In this document: positions 1 to 8,182 of the stretch, piece after piece | Position numbering within the stretch: the stretch's first letter is position 1 | Layout of the letters: every line of letters begins with the position of its first letter | NCBI RefSeq assembly: GCF_000314005.1 | Contig: NZ_JH980292.1 | Span: 1,939,725 to 2,003,724 of the forward strand | Source: Spirulina subsalsa PCC 9445 | GTDB taxonomy: Bacteria > Cyanobacteriota > Cyanobacteriia > Cyanobacteriales > Spirulinaceae | DNA length: 64,000 nt | Reading direction: 5' to 3' | Made by a program: the position numbers and the translations under genes | The notes under the pieces: model-generated | What the model was told of the DNA's origin: nothing | The model's input: the letters and a program-made list of their open reading frames with translations, nothing else | The model's database searches: none

Positions 1-43
1 AATTCACTCATACATCATATACCGCCATTACCTCACGCTTTGT

Positions 44-173
44 AATTAGGGCTTGCTGAATAAGTCCAAGAGTGGGGGAGTCGGGAATAGGCGCTCCTGC
101 CAGTTTTAGATGTTCTGTTCCCTGTTCCCTTGTTGGGTAAGTGCGTAGGCGTGTTATTCAGCAAACCCGAATT
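44..173. mobile_element. MITE-like inverted-repeat element, complete copy A
   Basis: A 130-bp element with about 20-bp terminal inverted repeats matching at 18 of 20 positions (left 44-63, right 154-173). Its interior, read on the minus strand, aligns along its length with the element at 25542-25712. Both are bordered by TA, which fits IS630/Tc1-type target duplication, although the ends themselves read TAATT. It carries no gene. It lies 2 bp beyond the stop codon of the minus-strand gene 176-991. Confidence 0.65.
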
Positions 174-175
174 AA

Positions 176-991
176 CTAACCCTGATAAAGATACCGATGA
201 TTTAACAAACCAAAATAAGCCCAAAGCCGATACCTTGAAAAGTCAGTTGCTGTATAAATATCTCGATATCCCGGCACAAACCAACCCAACCATTCACCAT
301 CTAACCCTTGTAATTGGTAAGCGATAATTTTGTGACCTGTAATATCTTGGTCAAGATTTAAGTCTAAATTCTGCGCCCACCTCATCTCTGAACTGGCATC
401 AGCTTCTACCATTTTAACTTGAGAATCTGAAGCGGATTTTGGAACTAATCCTTGATCAAATTCTGCGAAGGAACGTAGATTCGGTTTACCTTCACGAGGA
501 ATCGCAATATATTGATGGTTATGATCGTTAAAATGCGCCCAAACTCGACGCAGGGACTCCATCTGTTTTTGGTACAGATCGTTAATGCCGGGAACATACC
601 AACAAGACCAATGACCACTAAACCATTGAATGCGATAAGCGACAATCTTTTCCCCTAGAATGACTTCATCTAAGTCTAGGTCAATAGAATGAACCCAACG
701 ACTATTGTCTTGAGGACAGAGCGTGACTTCTGCTAAAGCTTTAGGGGTATCTTGATCTGAATGAATCAAGGATTTTTTTAGATCAGACCAATGGGCTTCA
801 ATGGCGGAAGTAACGAGTTCTGAACCGAGTTTATCCTGTTGCCTTTTTGCGGTGATGAGATTGTTCAGGTTTACACTTAAACGTTGAGTTAACCCCTCTA
901 AGCCACCTAAGACGGCAGCATCAACTGGAGGGGGAGAATAGCCACCGAGAACAGCATCCGTTGCCCGGGGTTCATTGTTTTGGGTTTCCAT
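176..991 (-). CDS. Hypothetical cyanobacterial protein with two copies of an aromatic-rich domain
   Basis: A 271-residue protein of unknown function. Residues about 98-162 and 204-271 are two copies of one roughly 65-residue domain. Each runs RW-x-LDLDL/LDLNLD, then ITGHKIIAY or LGEKIVAY, a W-rich segment with WYVPG or WFVPG, and an ending like WAYF..LNHRYL. The N-terminus carries DAVLGG, PPP and AVLGG. From memory, this signature precedes varied domains in cyanobacterial proteins. No signal peptide or membrane helix is seen, so it is probably cytoplasmic. The C-terminus ends 2 bp before an inverted-repeat element. It may be a sensor or protein-interaction module, but that is a guess. Confidence 0.7.
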   Translation of the reverse strand: METQNNEPRATDAVLGGYSPPPVDAAVLGGLEGLTQRLSVNLNNLITAKRQQDKLGSELVTSAIEAHWSDLKKSLIHSDQDTPKALAEVTLCPQDNSRWVHSIDLDLDEVILGEKIVAYRIQWFSGHWSCWYVPGINDLYQKQMESLRRVWAHFNDHNHQYIAIPREGKPNLRSFAEFDQGLVPKSASDSQVKMVEADASSEMRWAQNLDLNLDQDITGHKIIAYQLQGLDGEWLGWFVPGYRDIYTATDFSRYRLWAYFGLLNHRYLYQG

Positions 992-1160
992 TGTGTTCTG
1001 GGGGGTGTGTCCTGACGTTTATTGAGTGGGGTCACACTTCGTCAATTGTCCCCTTTTCTCAGTTTACTCGGATTTTGAGGAGGTGAGTATAAACTCACAA
1101 TAGGGGGATTGAATTGGATGTGAGTGGGCGGGGAAAACGGCTTAAACGCCTCTGGTGGAA

Positions 1161-2231
1161 TTAAGCGCCAAACATCCATTTAGCTAGGGTTTTACGACCC
1201 ATCAGCCAATCGGTCACAACCCAGCTTAATCCAAAGACTATGGCGGCAAAAATGAGTAGATTGGGGCTAGAATGACGGAATATTCCGTCGGTGTAAATCC
1301 TGTTTTCTAACATTTGCAAGGCTTCGACTATAAACAGATGTAATAGATAAATGCCAAAGGAACAAAGTCCGAGGTTTTTCAGCCAATCTTGAGAGGGGAG
1401 ATAGGGGGAAAGGGCGATCGCACTCAATAGCGCCAAATACCCCCGACTCCACTCATACAACACCAACGGGAGGAAATTCCCCCCCCACTGATTCACGCCC
1501 CCAAAAGCCACCAATACCAAAACACAATACAGCCCATTTTTTTGTTCTAACTGGGGGTAAATCCGGGGAGACGCTAGAATCAACGCCATAAATAGATAGG
1601 GTAAACAGCGCAACAACCAAGCCACCAATACCCCCAACAATCGCCACCCCGGATTCCCCTCCACCCCTAACGAAGCTGAGACTCCCTGAAAGGCTACCCC
1701 CCCTTGGGTGACAAAATTATTGCCAGAAACCTCTAACAGATGGTACACCCCCAAACTTACCCCTAACCCCAACAAACCCACCCACACCGGGCGAGAATAA
1801 CGAGTTAACGGGGTGAGGAGTTTAGTGGCCAAGGTTCCGGTTAACAGTAACGGCAGGAAATAGAGATGAAATGCTGCCCCCCCTAACACCATTAAACCGA
1901 TGGGATCTTGTCCTAACTTCACAATCTGCCCAAAATCCCCCTTCAGGGCATATTTAATCAGCTTGTAGAGCAAATATAACCCCGTCCAAAACAGGTAAGG
2001 TATCACTAAGCGCGTTAGTCTGGCTTTGAGTGGATAATCCCCTTGACTGGCGTAGATTTTGCGGAAGGATAGGTAAAAGGACAGCGCCAAAAAGAAGGGC
2101 ACCGCAAAACTGGCAAAAATGCGCATTTCCCCCCAAAACGGCAAATTAACGGTAATCCCTTCATCAGAATGGAGAATGACCACTCCGAAAATCGCAATTC
2201 CTCGAAATAAATCAATCCCTGTGAGTCGCAT
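1161..2231 (-). CDS. Acyltransferase 3 family membrane protein
   Basis: A polytopic membrane protein of about 356 residues, of the family that O-acylates sugars or lipids on exported glycans. It opens with RLTGIDLFRGIAIFGVVILH, the usual first helix of acyltransferase family 3, where the catalytic His sits at the end of that helix. About ten hydrophobic segments follow. I chose the internal ATG at 2231 because a longer reading to 2273 adds 14 residues unlike the family start. It is divergent from the sigma-like gene at 2389 with a 157-bp shared upstream region. The acceptor is unknown. Confidence 0.8.
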   Translation of the reverse strand: MRLTGIDLFRGIAIFGVVILHSDEGITVNLPFWGEMRIFASFAVPFFLALSFYLSFRKIYASQGDYPLKARLTRLVIPYLFWTGLYLLYKLIKYALKGDFGQIVKLGQDPIGLMVLGGAAFHLYFLPLLLTGTLATKLLTPLTRYSRPVWVGLLGLGVSLGVYHLLEVSGNNFVTQGGVAFQGVSASLGVEGNPGWRLLGVLVAWLLRCLPYLFMALILASPRIYPQLEQKNGLYCVLVLVAFGGVNQWGGNFLPLVLYEWSRGYLALLSAIALSPYLPSQDWLKNLGLCSFGIYLLHLFIVEALQMLENRIYTDGIFRHSSPNLLIFAAIVFGLSWVVTDWLMGRKTLAKWMFGA

Positions 2232-2388
2232 TCTTCCCCCCCTTCTCCACCCACTCCCAAAGTTTAACGACACTGGGGAGAACCGTGGGATTGTAAAGTT
2301 TTATGTAGATTTTGACCCTCTTGCATCACGGCGGCACATTTTCCCAGAGACAGAGATAGAGAGGTCATCCCCCAAACTAGCCCTAAAT

Positions 2389-3033
2389 ATGTGTGATTTT
2401 GATCAAGAACTCAAAAACCTGGCCTTGGAAGCTCAAAAATATTCCCTAGGGACAGTGGAACGTCGGCAGTTAATTCATCGTTTACTCATTCTATTACATC
2501 ATTCGGAGCAACTGGTGCATCCTCCGGTTCCGTTTCAGTTACAAGGGGCTTATGAGGAAATTTATGATATCGCCCTTCAGCGCTTATTTAGCTATTTGTA
2601 CGAAAAAATAGAATATTATAAACCGGAACGAGCGGGGGTTTTGCAATGGGTAAATTATTTGCTTAAAATTCGCTTTCCTGATGCCATAAAAGAACTAACA
2701 AATGATCAAAGAAAAAATAGAGTGCTGCAAGAAAATCTGGTCACTAACCATAGAATTGAACAAGAACAGGAGAGAAACACCAAAAACCATCAAATCACTT
2801 CCCAAGATATTATGGATTATATTGATCAAGATCCTAAAGGCGTTTTTAGGTCAACCTATATCGGCAATAATGCGGAGGCGAATTTTCGCTTCATTGCGTT
2901 AAAGTTAGTGGAAGGATATAAGTTAGATGAAGTCGCGATGCTGTTACAGGTCAACCGAAACACTTTGAGAAGTTTTTATAACAGAAGTCGTCGAAAACTT
3001 GCGTCAGAAATCCGTCAAAATTTAGAGATATAA
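2389..3033 (+). CDS. Sigma-70-like regulator (cyanobacterial, paired with DUF1822)
   Basis: A 214-residue protein whose last 50 residues hold a helix-turn-helix (about 180-205: KLDEVAMLLQVNRNTLRSFY) like region 4 of sigma-70 factors. The preceding helical part would correspond to a divergent region 2. The ATG at 2389 was chosen because the frame upstream overlaps the acyltransferase gene on the other strand and reads as non-protein-like sequence. A DUF1822 gene follows after 24 bp, a pairing I recall as common in cyanobacteria, usually with a CHAT-domain gene that is absent here. It probably controls an unknown regulon. Confidence 0.65.
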   Translation: MCDFDQELKNLALEAQKYSLGTVERRQLIHRLLILLHHSEQLVHPPVPFQLQGAYEEIYDIALQRLFSYLYEKIEYYKPERAGVLQWVNYLLKIRFPDAIKELTNDQRKNRVLQENLVTNHRIEQEQERNTKNHQITSQDIMDYIDQDPKGVFRSTYIGNNAEANFRFIALKLVEGYKLDEVAMLLQVNRNTLRSFYNRSRRKLASEIRQNLEI

Positions 3034-3057
3034 TTACAGGTACACTTAGGAGCTATG

Positions 3058-3984
3058 ATGAGTCAAACTTTTACAGAATTAAAATTAGAATTTCCTATCA
3101 CTTTATCGGACAAAAGGGCAGCTAAAGCCTTTGCTGATCAACAGGTGACACCGGAGAAAAAGCAACAAGTTTATTTAAATGTTTTAGCGGTTAAAACCGT
3201 GAGTAATTATTTGCACTGTTTGGGGATTGCTAATTCTCCCGAAGCGGGAGACAGTTGGGATATGGTGATGCAAACTTTAGCGGATACGGCGGATTTAGAG
3301 GTGGACAATTGGGGGACTTTAGAATGTCGTCCGGTTTTACCTCATGCTCAGGTTTGTATTGTGCCGGAAGAAGTTTGGGAGGAGTGTCAGGGATATGTAG
3401 CGGTTCAGTTTAATCATGAACTGCCTGAAAAAATAACCCAAGGAACGTTCATCGGGTTTTTGGAAAAGGTGACGGCGACTGAAGTTCCTTTGGAGCAGTT
3501 TCAACCGATGGAAGTTATCTTAGAAAAACTGCCGACGTTTAATCAATTAACCCACTGGTTTAAGCAGGTTTTTGGCGAAGGGTGGCATTCTTGGGAAAGT
3601 CTGTTAACGCTAGAACAAAAGGAGTTAGCCTTTGCTTTTCGCAGTCCATTAACTCAGGAAATGCCGAAAAAAGATCAGGTTAAGAGAGGAAAGTTTATTG
3701 AATTTTCACCCCAAGGGGAACGGATATCGTTGTTGGTAGGAATTGAGTCTATTGATGAACAAGAAATGGATATTTCGGTGGAAATATTCCCCCGAGGGAC
3801 GAAGAAAACCTTACCCCAGAAGTTACAGATGTTGATTTTAGATGATGCGGGGGATTCTGTGATGAATGCAGAAGCGCGCAGTACAGAACGCTTGGAGTTT
3901 AAATTTAGCGGTGAGGTGGGGGAACAGTTTGCGGTGCGATTGGTGCTGGGAGACTCCATTATTACGGAACATTTTGTGATTTAG
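3058..3984 (+). CDS. DUF1822 family protein
   Basis: A 308-residue protein of the cyanobacterial DUF1822 family, recognised by an N-terminal stretch of the type VLAVKTVSNYL and by the CRPVLP and VPEEVW motifs. The function is unknown. An AGGAG at 3048-3052 favours the second of two adjacent ATGs (3058) over 3055. It is probably co-transcribed with the sigma-like gene just upstream, so the two likely act together. No catalytic motif, signal peptide or membrane helix is seen. The 3' flank runs straight into repetitive DNA. Confidence 0.75.
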   Translation: MSQTFTELKLEFPITLSDKRAAKAFADQQVTPEKKQQVYLNVLAVKTVSNYLHCLGIANSPEAGDSWDMVMQTLADTADLEVDNWGTLECRPVLPHAQVCIVPEEVWEECQGYVAVQFNHELPEKITQGTFIGFLEKVTATEVPLEQFQPMEVILEKLPTFNQLTHWFKQVFGEGWHSWESLLTLEQKELAFAFRSPLTQEMPKKDQVKRGKFIEFSPQGERISLLVGIESIDEQEMDISVEIFPRGTKKTLPQKLQMLILDDAGDSVMNAEARSTERLEFKFSGEVGEQFAVRLVLGDSIITEHFVI

Positions 3985-3990
3985 GGAACG

Positions 3991-4033
3991 GGGGAGGGGG
4001 AGCAAGGGAGCAGGGGAGTAGGGGAGCAGGGGA
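3991..4033. repeat. AGCAGGGG octamer-type low-complexity repeat
   Basis: Degenerate tandem copies of GGGGAGCA directly follow the DUF1822 stop. The same motif recurs at about 25500-25535 and 48650-48690, always next to heptamer arrays. This matches the short tandemly repeated repetitive sequences known from cyanobacteria. Confidence 0.75.
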
Positions 4034-4108
4034 ATAGTGGCTAGTGAATAGCCAAAACTCTTTTATTTTAGGGAACAGGGAACAGGGAACAGGGGGGAGA
4101 GTTCCCGG

Positions 4109-4191
4109 ATTCCCGATTCCCGACTCCCGACTCCCGATTCCCGACTCCCGACTCCCGATTCCCGACTCCCGACTCCCGATTCCCGACTCCC
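4109..4191. repeat. Heptamer array (ACTCCCG / ATTCCCG)
   Basis: About eleven tandem heptamers alternate between ACTCCCG and ATTCCCG. It belongs to the cyanobacterial short tandem repeat class and is followed by a perfect GGGCGCAA/TTGCGCCC hairpin. Confidence 0.9.
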
Positions 4192-4193
4192 TA

Positions 4194-4212
4194 GGGCGCA
4201 AGCATTGCGCCC
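4194..4212. repeat. Palindrome GGGCGCAA-GCA-TTGCGCCC, copy 1
   Basis: A perfect 8-bp stem with a 3-nt loop. The same palindrome with matching flanks is at 25735-25753, so it is a dispersed repeat and not a gene-specific terminator. Confidence 0.8.
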
Positions 4213-4242
4213 CTACACTGATTCCCGATTCCCGATTCCCCA

Positions 4243-4272
4243 ACTCTCGGACTTATTCAGCAAGCCCTAATT
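4243..4272. mobile_element. One-ended copy of the MITE-like element
   Basis: The sequence matches the right end of the 25542-25712 element (GGACTTATTCAGCAAGCCC, then TAATTA). No matching left end is visible upstream, so it is a decayed or rearranged copy. The stop codon of the DUF6464 gene (4267-4269) lies inside it. Confidence 0.6.
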
Positions 4273-4587
4273 ATAAATTTTAGGTAGGGGATAGGGGAGG
4301 GGTTGAAATTGGGAACAGTTTTGACAGGGGCCTTGGGGGTTGACGGCACAGCGAAGATAAGGCGATCGCGCACTAAAGCGACAATGGGGATCTCCTAGCC
4401 ATGGTTGGGGGGTTGAGGGGGTTTCACAAGGGGGGGTGATCCGCACGGGGACTGGTTGGTATTGTATAGGACTCTGACAGGCACGGGTTAAACGCTCTTG
4501 CCACCGTTGGGTTAACTTGCGCCAAAATAGGCCGGAAAATAAAGCTGGGAGTACAGCCAAGCTGAAGATGAAAACAAGTTGAATCAA
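4267..4587 (-). CDS. DUF6464 family protein
   Basis: A 106-residue protein with one N-terminal membrane helix (about residues 2-22). Its C-terminal domain has a conserved Cys pattern: GDPHC, ARSPYLRCAVNP and GPCQNC. I recall this as the cyanobacterial DUF6464 signature. The four cysteines suggest a metal site or disulfides, but the function is unknown. It starts at TTG (4587) behind a strong GGAGGAG. The stop codon TAG at 4267-4269 is part of an inverted-repeat element end, so the last few residues were set by that insertion. Confidence 0.7.
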   Translation of the reverse strand: MIQLVFIFSLAVLPALFSGLFWRKLTQRWQERLTRACQSPIQYQPVPVRITPPCETPSTPQPWLGDPHCRFSARSPYLRCAVNPQGPCQNCSQFQPLPYPLPKIYN

Positions 4588-4687
4588 AGTCTCCTCCTCC
4601 AGATTCTTGGATTTTGCCCCATCCTAGCACTAGGTTTCCCGAGGGGGTGCAGCGAAATTAACCAAAAAATAGCCCCCCAGAAAATGA

Positions 4688-4730
4688 GGGATGTTGAGAC
4701 AGTCCACATCTCTCAACATCCCGTTTTTTT
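4688..4730 (+). terminator. Strong rho-independent terminator, plus-strand orientation
   Basis: A perfect 12-bp stem (GGGATGTTGAGA with TCTCAACATCCC, loop 4700-4710) is followed by G and seven T. The T-run points to the plus strand, yet the genes on both sides are minus-strand. Either it ends an unrecognised plus-strand RNA or it works in reverse for speD with only a weak T-run. Confidence 0.85.
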
Positions 4731-4820
4731 GAGGGTTTTACTGTTTTTTGATTCTCAAGGTGAGAGCTTAGGTTAGGCTTCGTTATGCTGCGATCGCAAC
4801 CTAACTTAGACCAAACAGCT

Positions 4821-5222
4821 TTAACCGACTAACTCGACAGCTTCCCGCTCTGTCTTCAAAGGAGTTTCTAACACACTATTGGGAAAACCTCGGTCAATTT
4901 CCCGCATTTCCATTTTCTGAGCTTGCAGCGCTTCTTTAAGGACTCGCATTGCTTCTTTCGGTTCTCCTTGACCACAGAAAAACAAATCGGCAGCAAAGTA
5001 GCCATGTTCAGGCCAGGTATGAATCGCAATGTGAGATTCGGCGAGGGTGGCGGTTGCGGTCACACCGTGGGGACTAAACTGGTGAACACACATATCAATC
5101 AACGTTGCGTGTCCAGACTCAATCGCGTCAATCAAGGCACGGCGAATGCGTTCTGGATCATTTAACAAATCGCTCGGTGCTTGCCACGCATCGACAACCA
5201 GATGGGTACCCACTTTCTTCAT
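4821..5222 (-). CDS. speD: S-adenosylmethionine decarboxylase proenzyme
   Basis: Pyruvoyl-dependent enzyme that makes decarboxylated S-adenosylmethionine, the aminopropyl donor for spermidine synthesis. Numbered from the ATG at 5222 (133 residues), Ser63 in AESHIAIHTWPEHGYF is the self-cleavage residue that becomes the pyruvoyl group, with His68 and Cys83 as the processing and catalytic residues. These positions match those known for the short bacterial class. A TTG three codons upstream (5231) is an alternative start. It is divergent from the aminopeptidase gene. Confidence 0.95.
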   Translation of the reverse strand: MKKVGTHLVVDAWQAPSDLLNDPERIRRALIDAIESGHATLIDMCVHQFSPHGVTATATLAESHIAIHTWPEHGYFAADLFFCGQGEPKEAMRVLKEALQAQKMEMREIDRGFPNSVLETPLKTEREAVELVG

Positions 5223-5487
5223 TCTTATCAATTTACTCCATGCGAAAGAGTTCCACTACTCTATCTTGACACAAATAGGCAAAGTCGCCGGGAATTGACT
5301 CTAACTTTTTGGCAGACTCGGGGACTGGGGAGGGGTTTTTCGGGCTTGAAGGCTTAGGATTGGGGGATCTCTAAGGTCTGGTCGCAATATGTTAAATTAA
5401 CCAACAGGTCGAGAGCTTCAACTGTAGATTGCCTCAGTCCATGCGCCTTGACCTGCCCATCCGATTCATTTTTACTAGAGCCTAAGA

Positions 5488-8070
5488 ATGCGGTATTTTT
5501 ACTTTGATACAGAAGAAGGTCAACACAAATCCTTTGAACTTCCGGGTGCAAAACCTCACTACAATCCTGACCGTCCCGGACAAGTTGAACATATTGCCTT
5601 AGACCTCCAGTTAGATATTGCCCAACAAAGCTTTAAAGGAACTTGTACCATTACCCTAAAACCCATTCATAGCGGGATTAAATACCTTACCCTAGATGCG
5701 GTGAATTTGAATATTGAAGCCGTCACCATTGGGGAAGTGGCGCAACCCTTTGATTATAATGGGGAACAGCTAGAAATCGAGTTATTGCAACCTAGCGGGG
5801 AGGAGGCGTTTAAAATTGCGATCGCCTATTCCGTCGAACAACCCCAGCGCGGTCTTTATTTTATCGCCCCTGACCAACATTATCCCCACAAACCGATTCA
5901 AGTCTGGACACAGGGGGAAGATGAAGATTCTCGCTTTTGGTTTCCCTGTTTTGACTACCCCGGACAACTGGCCACCTCAGAAATTCGGGTACAAGTTCCC
6001 AAATCTTTTAAAGCCATTTCTAATGGGGAATTAATCGCCACAGAAGAAGCCGACCCTTATATTATTTATCACTGGTATCAAAAACAAGTTCATCCCACCT
6101 ATTTAATGACCTTAGCGGTAGGAAATTTTGCCGAATTAACTGACGAGTGGGACGGCATCCCCGTTACCTATTATGTGGAAAAAGGGCGAGAAGAAGACGG
6201 GCAGCGCAGTATGGGAAAAACCCCGCGCATGATGGCTTTTTTAAGTGAAAAATATGGCTACCGTTACGCTTACCCTAAATATGCTCAGGTTTGTGTGGAT
6301 GATTTTATTTTCGGGGGCATGGAAAACACCTCCACTACCCTGTTAACCGATCGGTGTTTACTGGATGAACGGGCCGCCCTAGATAATGATCGCACGGAGA
6401 GTTTAGTCGTCCATGAATTAGCCCATCAATGGTTTGGGGATTTAGTGGTGATTAAGCACTGGTCCCACGCTTGGATTAAAGAGGGGGCGGCTTCTTATTC
6501 GGAGGTACAGTGGACTGAACAGGAGTATGGCCAAGACGACGGGGCCTATTATTTACTCAATGAAGCCCGGAGTTATTTCAGTGAAGATCGTTCCCGCTAT
6601 CGTCGCCCTATTGTCACTAATATTTATCGAGAAGCCATTGAGTTATATGATCGGCATCTCTATGAAAAAGGGGCTTGTGTTTATCACATGATTCGGGGAA
6701 TTTTAGGCGATGAATTGTTTGATAAAGCTATCCACACCTTTATTCAAAGCAATGCCCATAAAACTGTCGAAACTGTCGATTTATTACGGGCGATAGAACA
6801 AAGCACTGGGCGCAATTTAGCCTTTTTATTTGATCAGTATGTATTTCGGGGGGGACACCCAGATTTTAAAGTGTCCTACAGTTGGGATAATGAGGCGAAT
6901 CTAGCTAAAATTACGGTCAAACAAACTCAAGCTAAAAGTGATTCAACCGGGAGCGATAGTCAACTGTTTGATTTAACTATTCCGGTGGCTTTTGGCTATG
7001 TGAGTGAAGCCAAACAAGTGAGCCAACAGACCTTAATGTTGCGTCTCAATCAGCCCGAACAAAGCTTTTATTTCCCCTTAGCCGAAAAGCCCAAGTTTTT
7101 CAGCTTTGATGTGGGGAATTATTTCCTGAAAACGGTTAAGTTAGAGTATCCCGTGGCGGAGTTAAAAGCTCAACTCAAATATGACCCCGATCCTATTTCT
7201 CGCATTGAGGCGGCGATCGCACTAGAGAAAAAAGGCGGTCTAGAAGCCGTGAAAGCACTAGGGAAAGCCCTGATTCAAGATCCCTTCTGGGGGGTGCGAG
7301 TAGAAGTGGCCAAACAACTGGCGAAAGTCAAATTAGATCAAGCCGTGGCCGCCCTAATTGCTGGATTACAAGACAGTAATCCCCGCGTCCGTCGGGCGGT
7401 GGTAGAAGGTTTGAGCAAATTTAAAACCCCCGAGAGTTACGAGGCTGTCTATGGGGTCGCCGAGGCCGGAGATGCCAGTTACTACACCGAAGCAGCCGCC
7501 ATTCGCGCTTTAGGGGGTATGGTGACAGGACGACTGAAGGGCAAACAAGGGGAAGTCCTCGACTTCTACCGCCGGATTTTAAACGAACGGGCAGGCTGGA
7601 ATGAAGTGTTACGGTCTGGGGCGATTGGGGGGTTAAGCTTGATGAAAACCGTCCCCGAGGCCGCGAATCTGATTGCTGAATACACCCCGTTAGGGATACC
7701 TCAAGCCCTACGTTTAGCCGCTATTCGAGCATTAGGGGCTGTTTCCACGGGACAAACTCCCGACCAAGTGGAGGTCATTTTAGAGCAACTGGAAGCCCTT
7801 TCCCACGAAACCTTCTTTTTGACCCAAGTCGCCGTCAGTGGGGCATTAGGGCAAATGCAAACCCCGGATGCGATCGCCATCCTCCAAGCCCTCGCCGACC
7901 ACACCCCCGATGGTCGAGTGCGACGCATGGCTGAGGAAGCCGTGGCCAGAGTCCAGAAAAAACTCGGTTCTGATAAAGCCCTCAAGGAATTACGGGACGA
8001 GTTAGAAAAAATTAAGCAGGAAAACCAAGAGTTAAAAAGTCGTTTAGCCAAATTGGAAGCCAAAAGCTAA
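5488..8070 (+). CDS. M1 family aminopeptidase with C-terminal HEAT repeats
   Basis: An 860-residue zinc metallopeptidase that removes N-terminal residues from peptides. GGMEN at residues 276-280 is the exopeptidase motif. HELAH at 309-313 with Glu332 forms the HExxH-18x-E zinc site. After the catalytic domain come helical HEAT-type repeats (about 570-820), then a charged coiled coil to the C-terminus. No signal peptide is seen, so it is probably cytoplasmic. The HEAT tail is usual for cyanobacterial members and presumably replaces the ordinary C-terminal domain. Confidence 0.93.
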   Translation: MRYFYFDTEEGQHKSFELPGAKPHYNPDRPGQVEHIALDLQLDIAQQSFKGTCTITLKPIHSGIKYLTLDAVNLNIEAVTIGEVAQPFDYNGEQLEIELLQPSGEEAFKIAIAYSVEQPQRGLYFIAPDQHYPHKPIQVWTQGEDEDSRFWFPCFDYPGQLATSEIRVQVPKSFKAISNGELIATEEADPYIIYHWYQKQVHPTYLMTLAVGNFAELTDEWDGIPVTYYVEKGREEDGQRSMGKTPRMMAFLSEKYGYRYAYPKYAQVCVDDFIFGGMENTSTTLLTDRCLLDERAALDNDRTESLVVHELAHQWFGDLVVIKHWSHAWIKEGAASYSEVQWTEQEYGQDDGAYYLLNEARSYFSEDRSRYRRPIVTNIYREAIELYDRHLYEKGACVYHMIRGILGDELFDKAIHTFIQSNAHKTVETVDLLRAIEQSTGRNLAFLFDQYVFRGGHPDFKVSYSWDNEANLAKITVKQTQAKSDSTGSDSQLFDLTIPVAFGYVSEAKQVSQQTLMLRLNQPEQSFYFPLAEKPKFFSFDVGNYFLKTVKLEYPVAELKAQLKYDPDPISRIEAAIALEKKGGLEAVKALGKALIQDPFWGVRVEVAKQLAKVKLDQAVAALIAGLQDSNPRVRRAVVEGLSKFKTPESYEAVYGVAEAGDASYYTEAAAIRALGGMVTGRLKGKQGEVLDFYRRILNERAGWNEVLRSGAIGGLSLMKTVPEAANLIAEYTPLGIPQALRLAAIRALGAVSTGQTPDQVEVILEQLEALSHETFFLTQVAVSGALGQMQTPDAIAILQALADHTPDGRVRRMAEEAVARVQKKLGSDKALKELRDELEKIKQENQELKSRLAKLEAKS

Positions 8071-8182
8071 TCCCCAACATTTCCTAATGTTTACCGTCGG
8101 TCAGTCATTCAGGCATAGGATGCACAGCTTAACAATTTGTTACCATAGCCAGAAAGTAACAGTCAGTTGTGTTTTCGAGACT

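Noticed and set aside
4109..4191. Heptamer arrays considered as a CRISPR array
   Set aside because: Units are 7 bp without unique spacers. There are no cas genes, and the same arrays occur at several gene ends.
3962..4243. 93-residue frame made of RESGIGS repeats, and its plus-strand mirror
   Set aside because: It is a translation of the heptamer array, not a gene.
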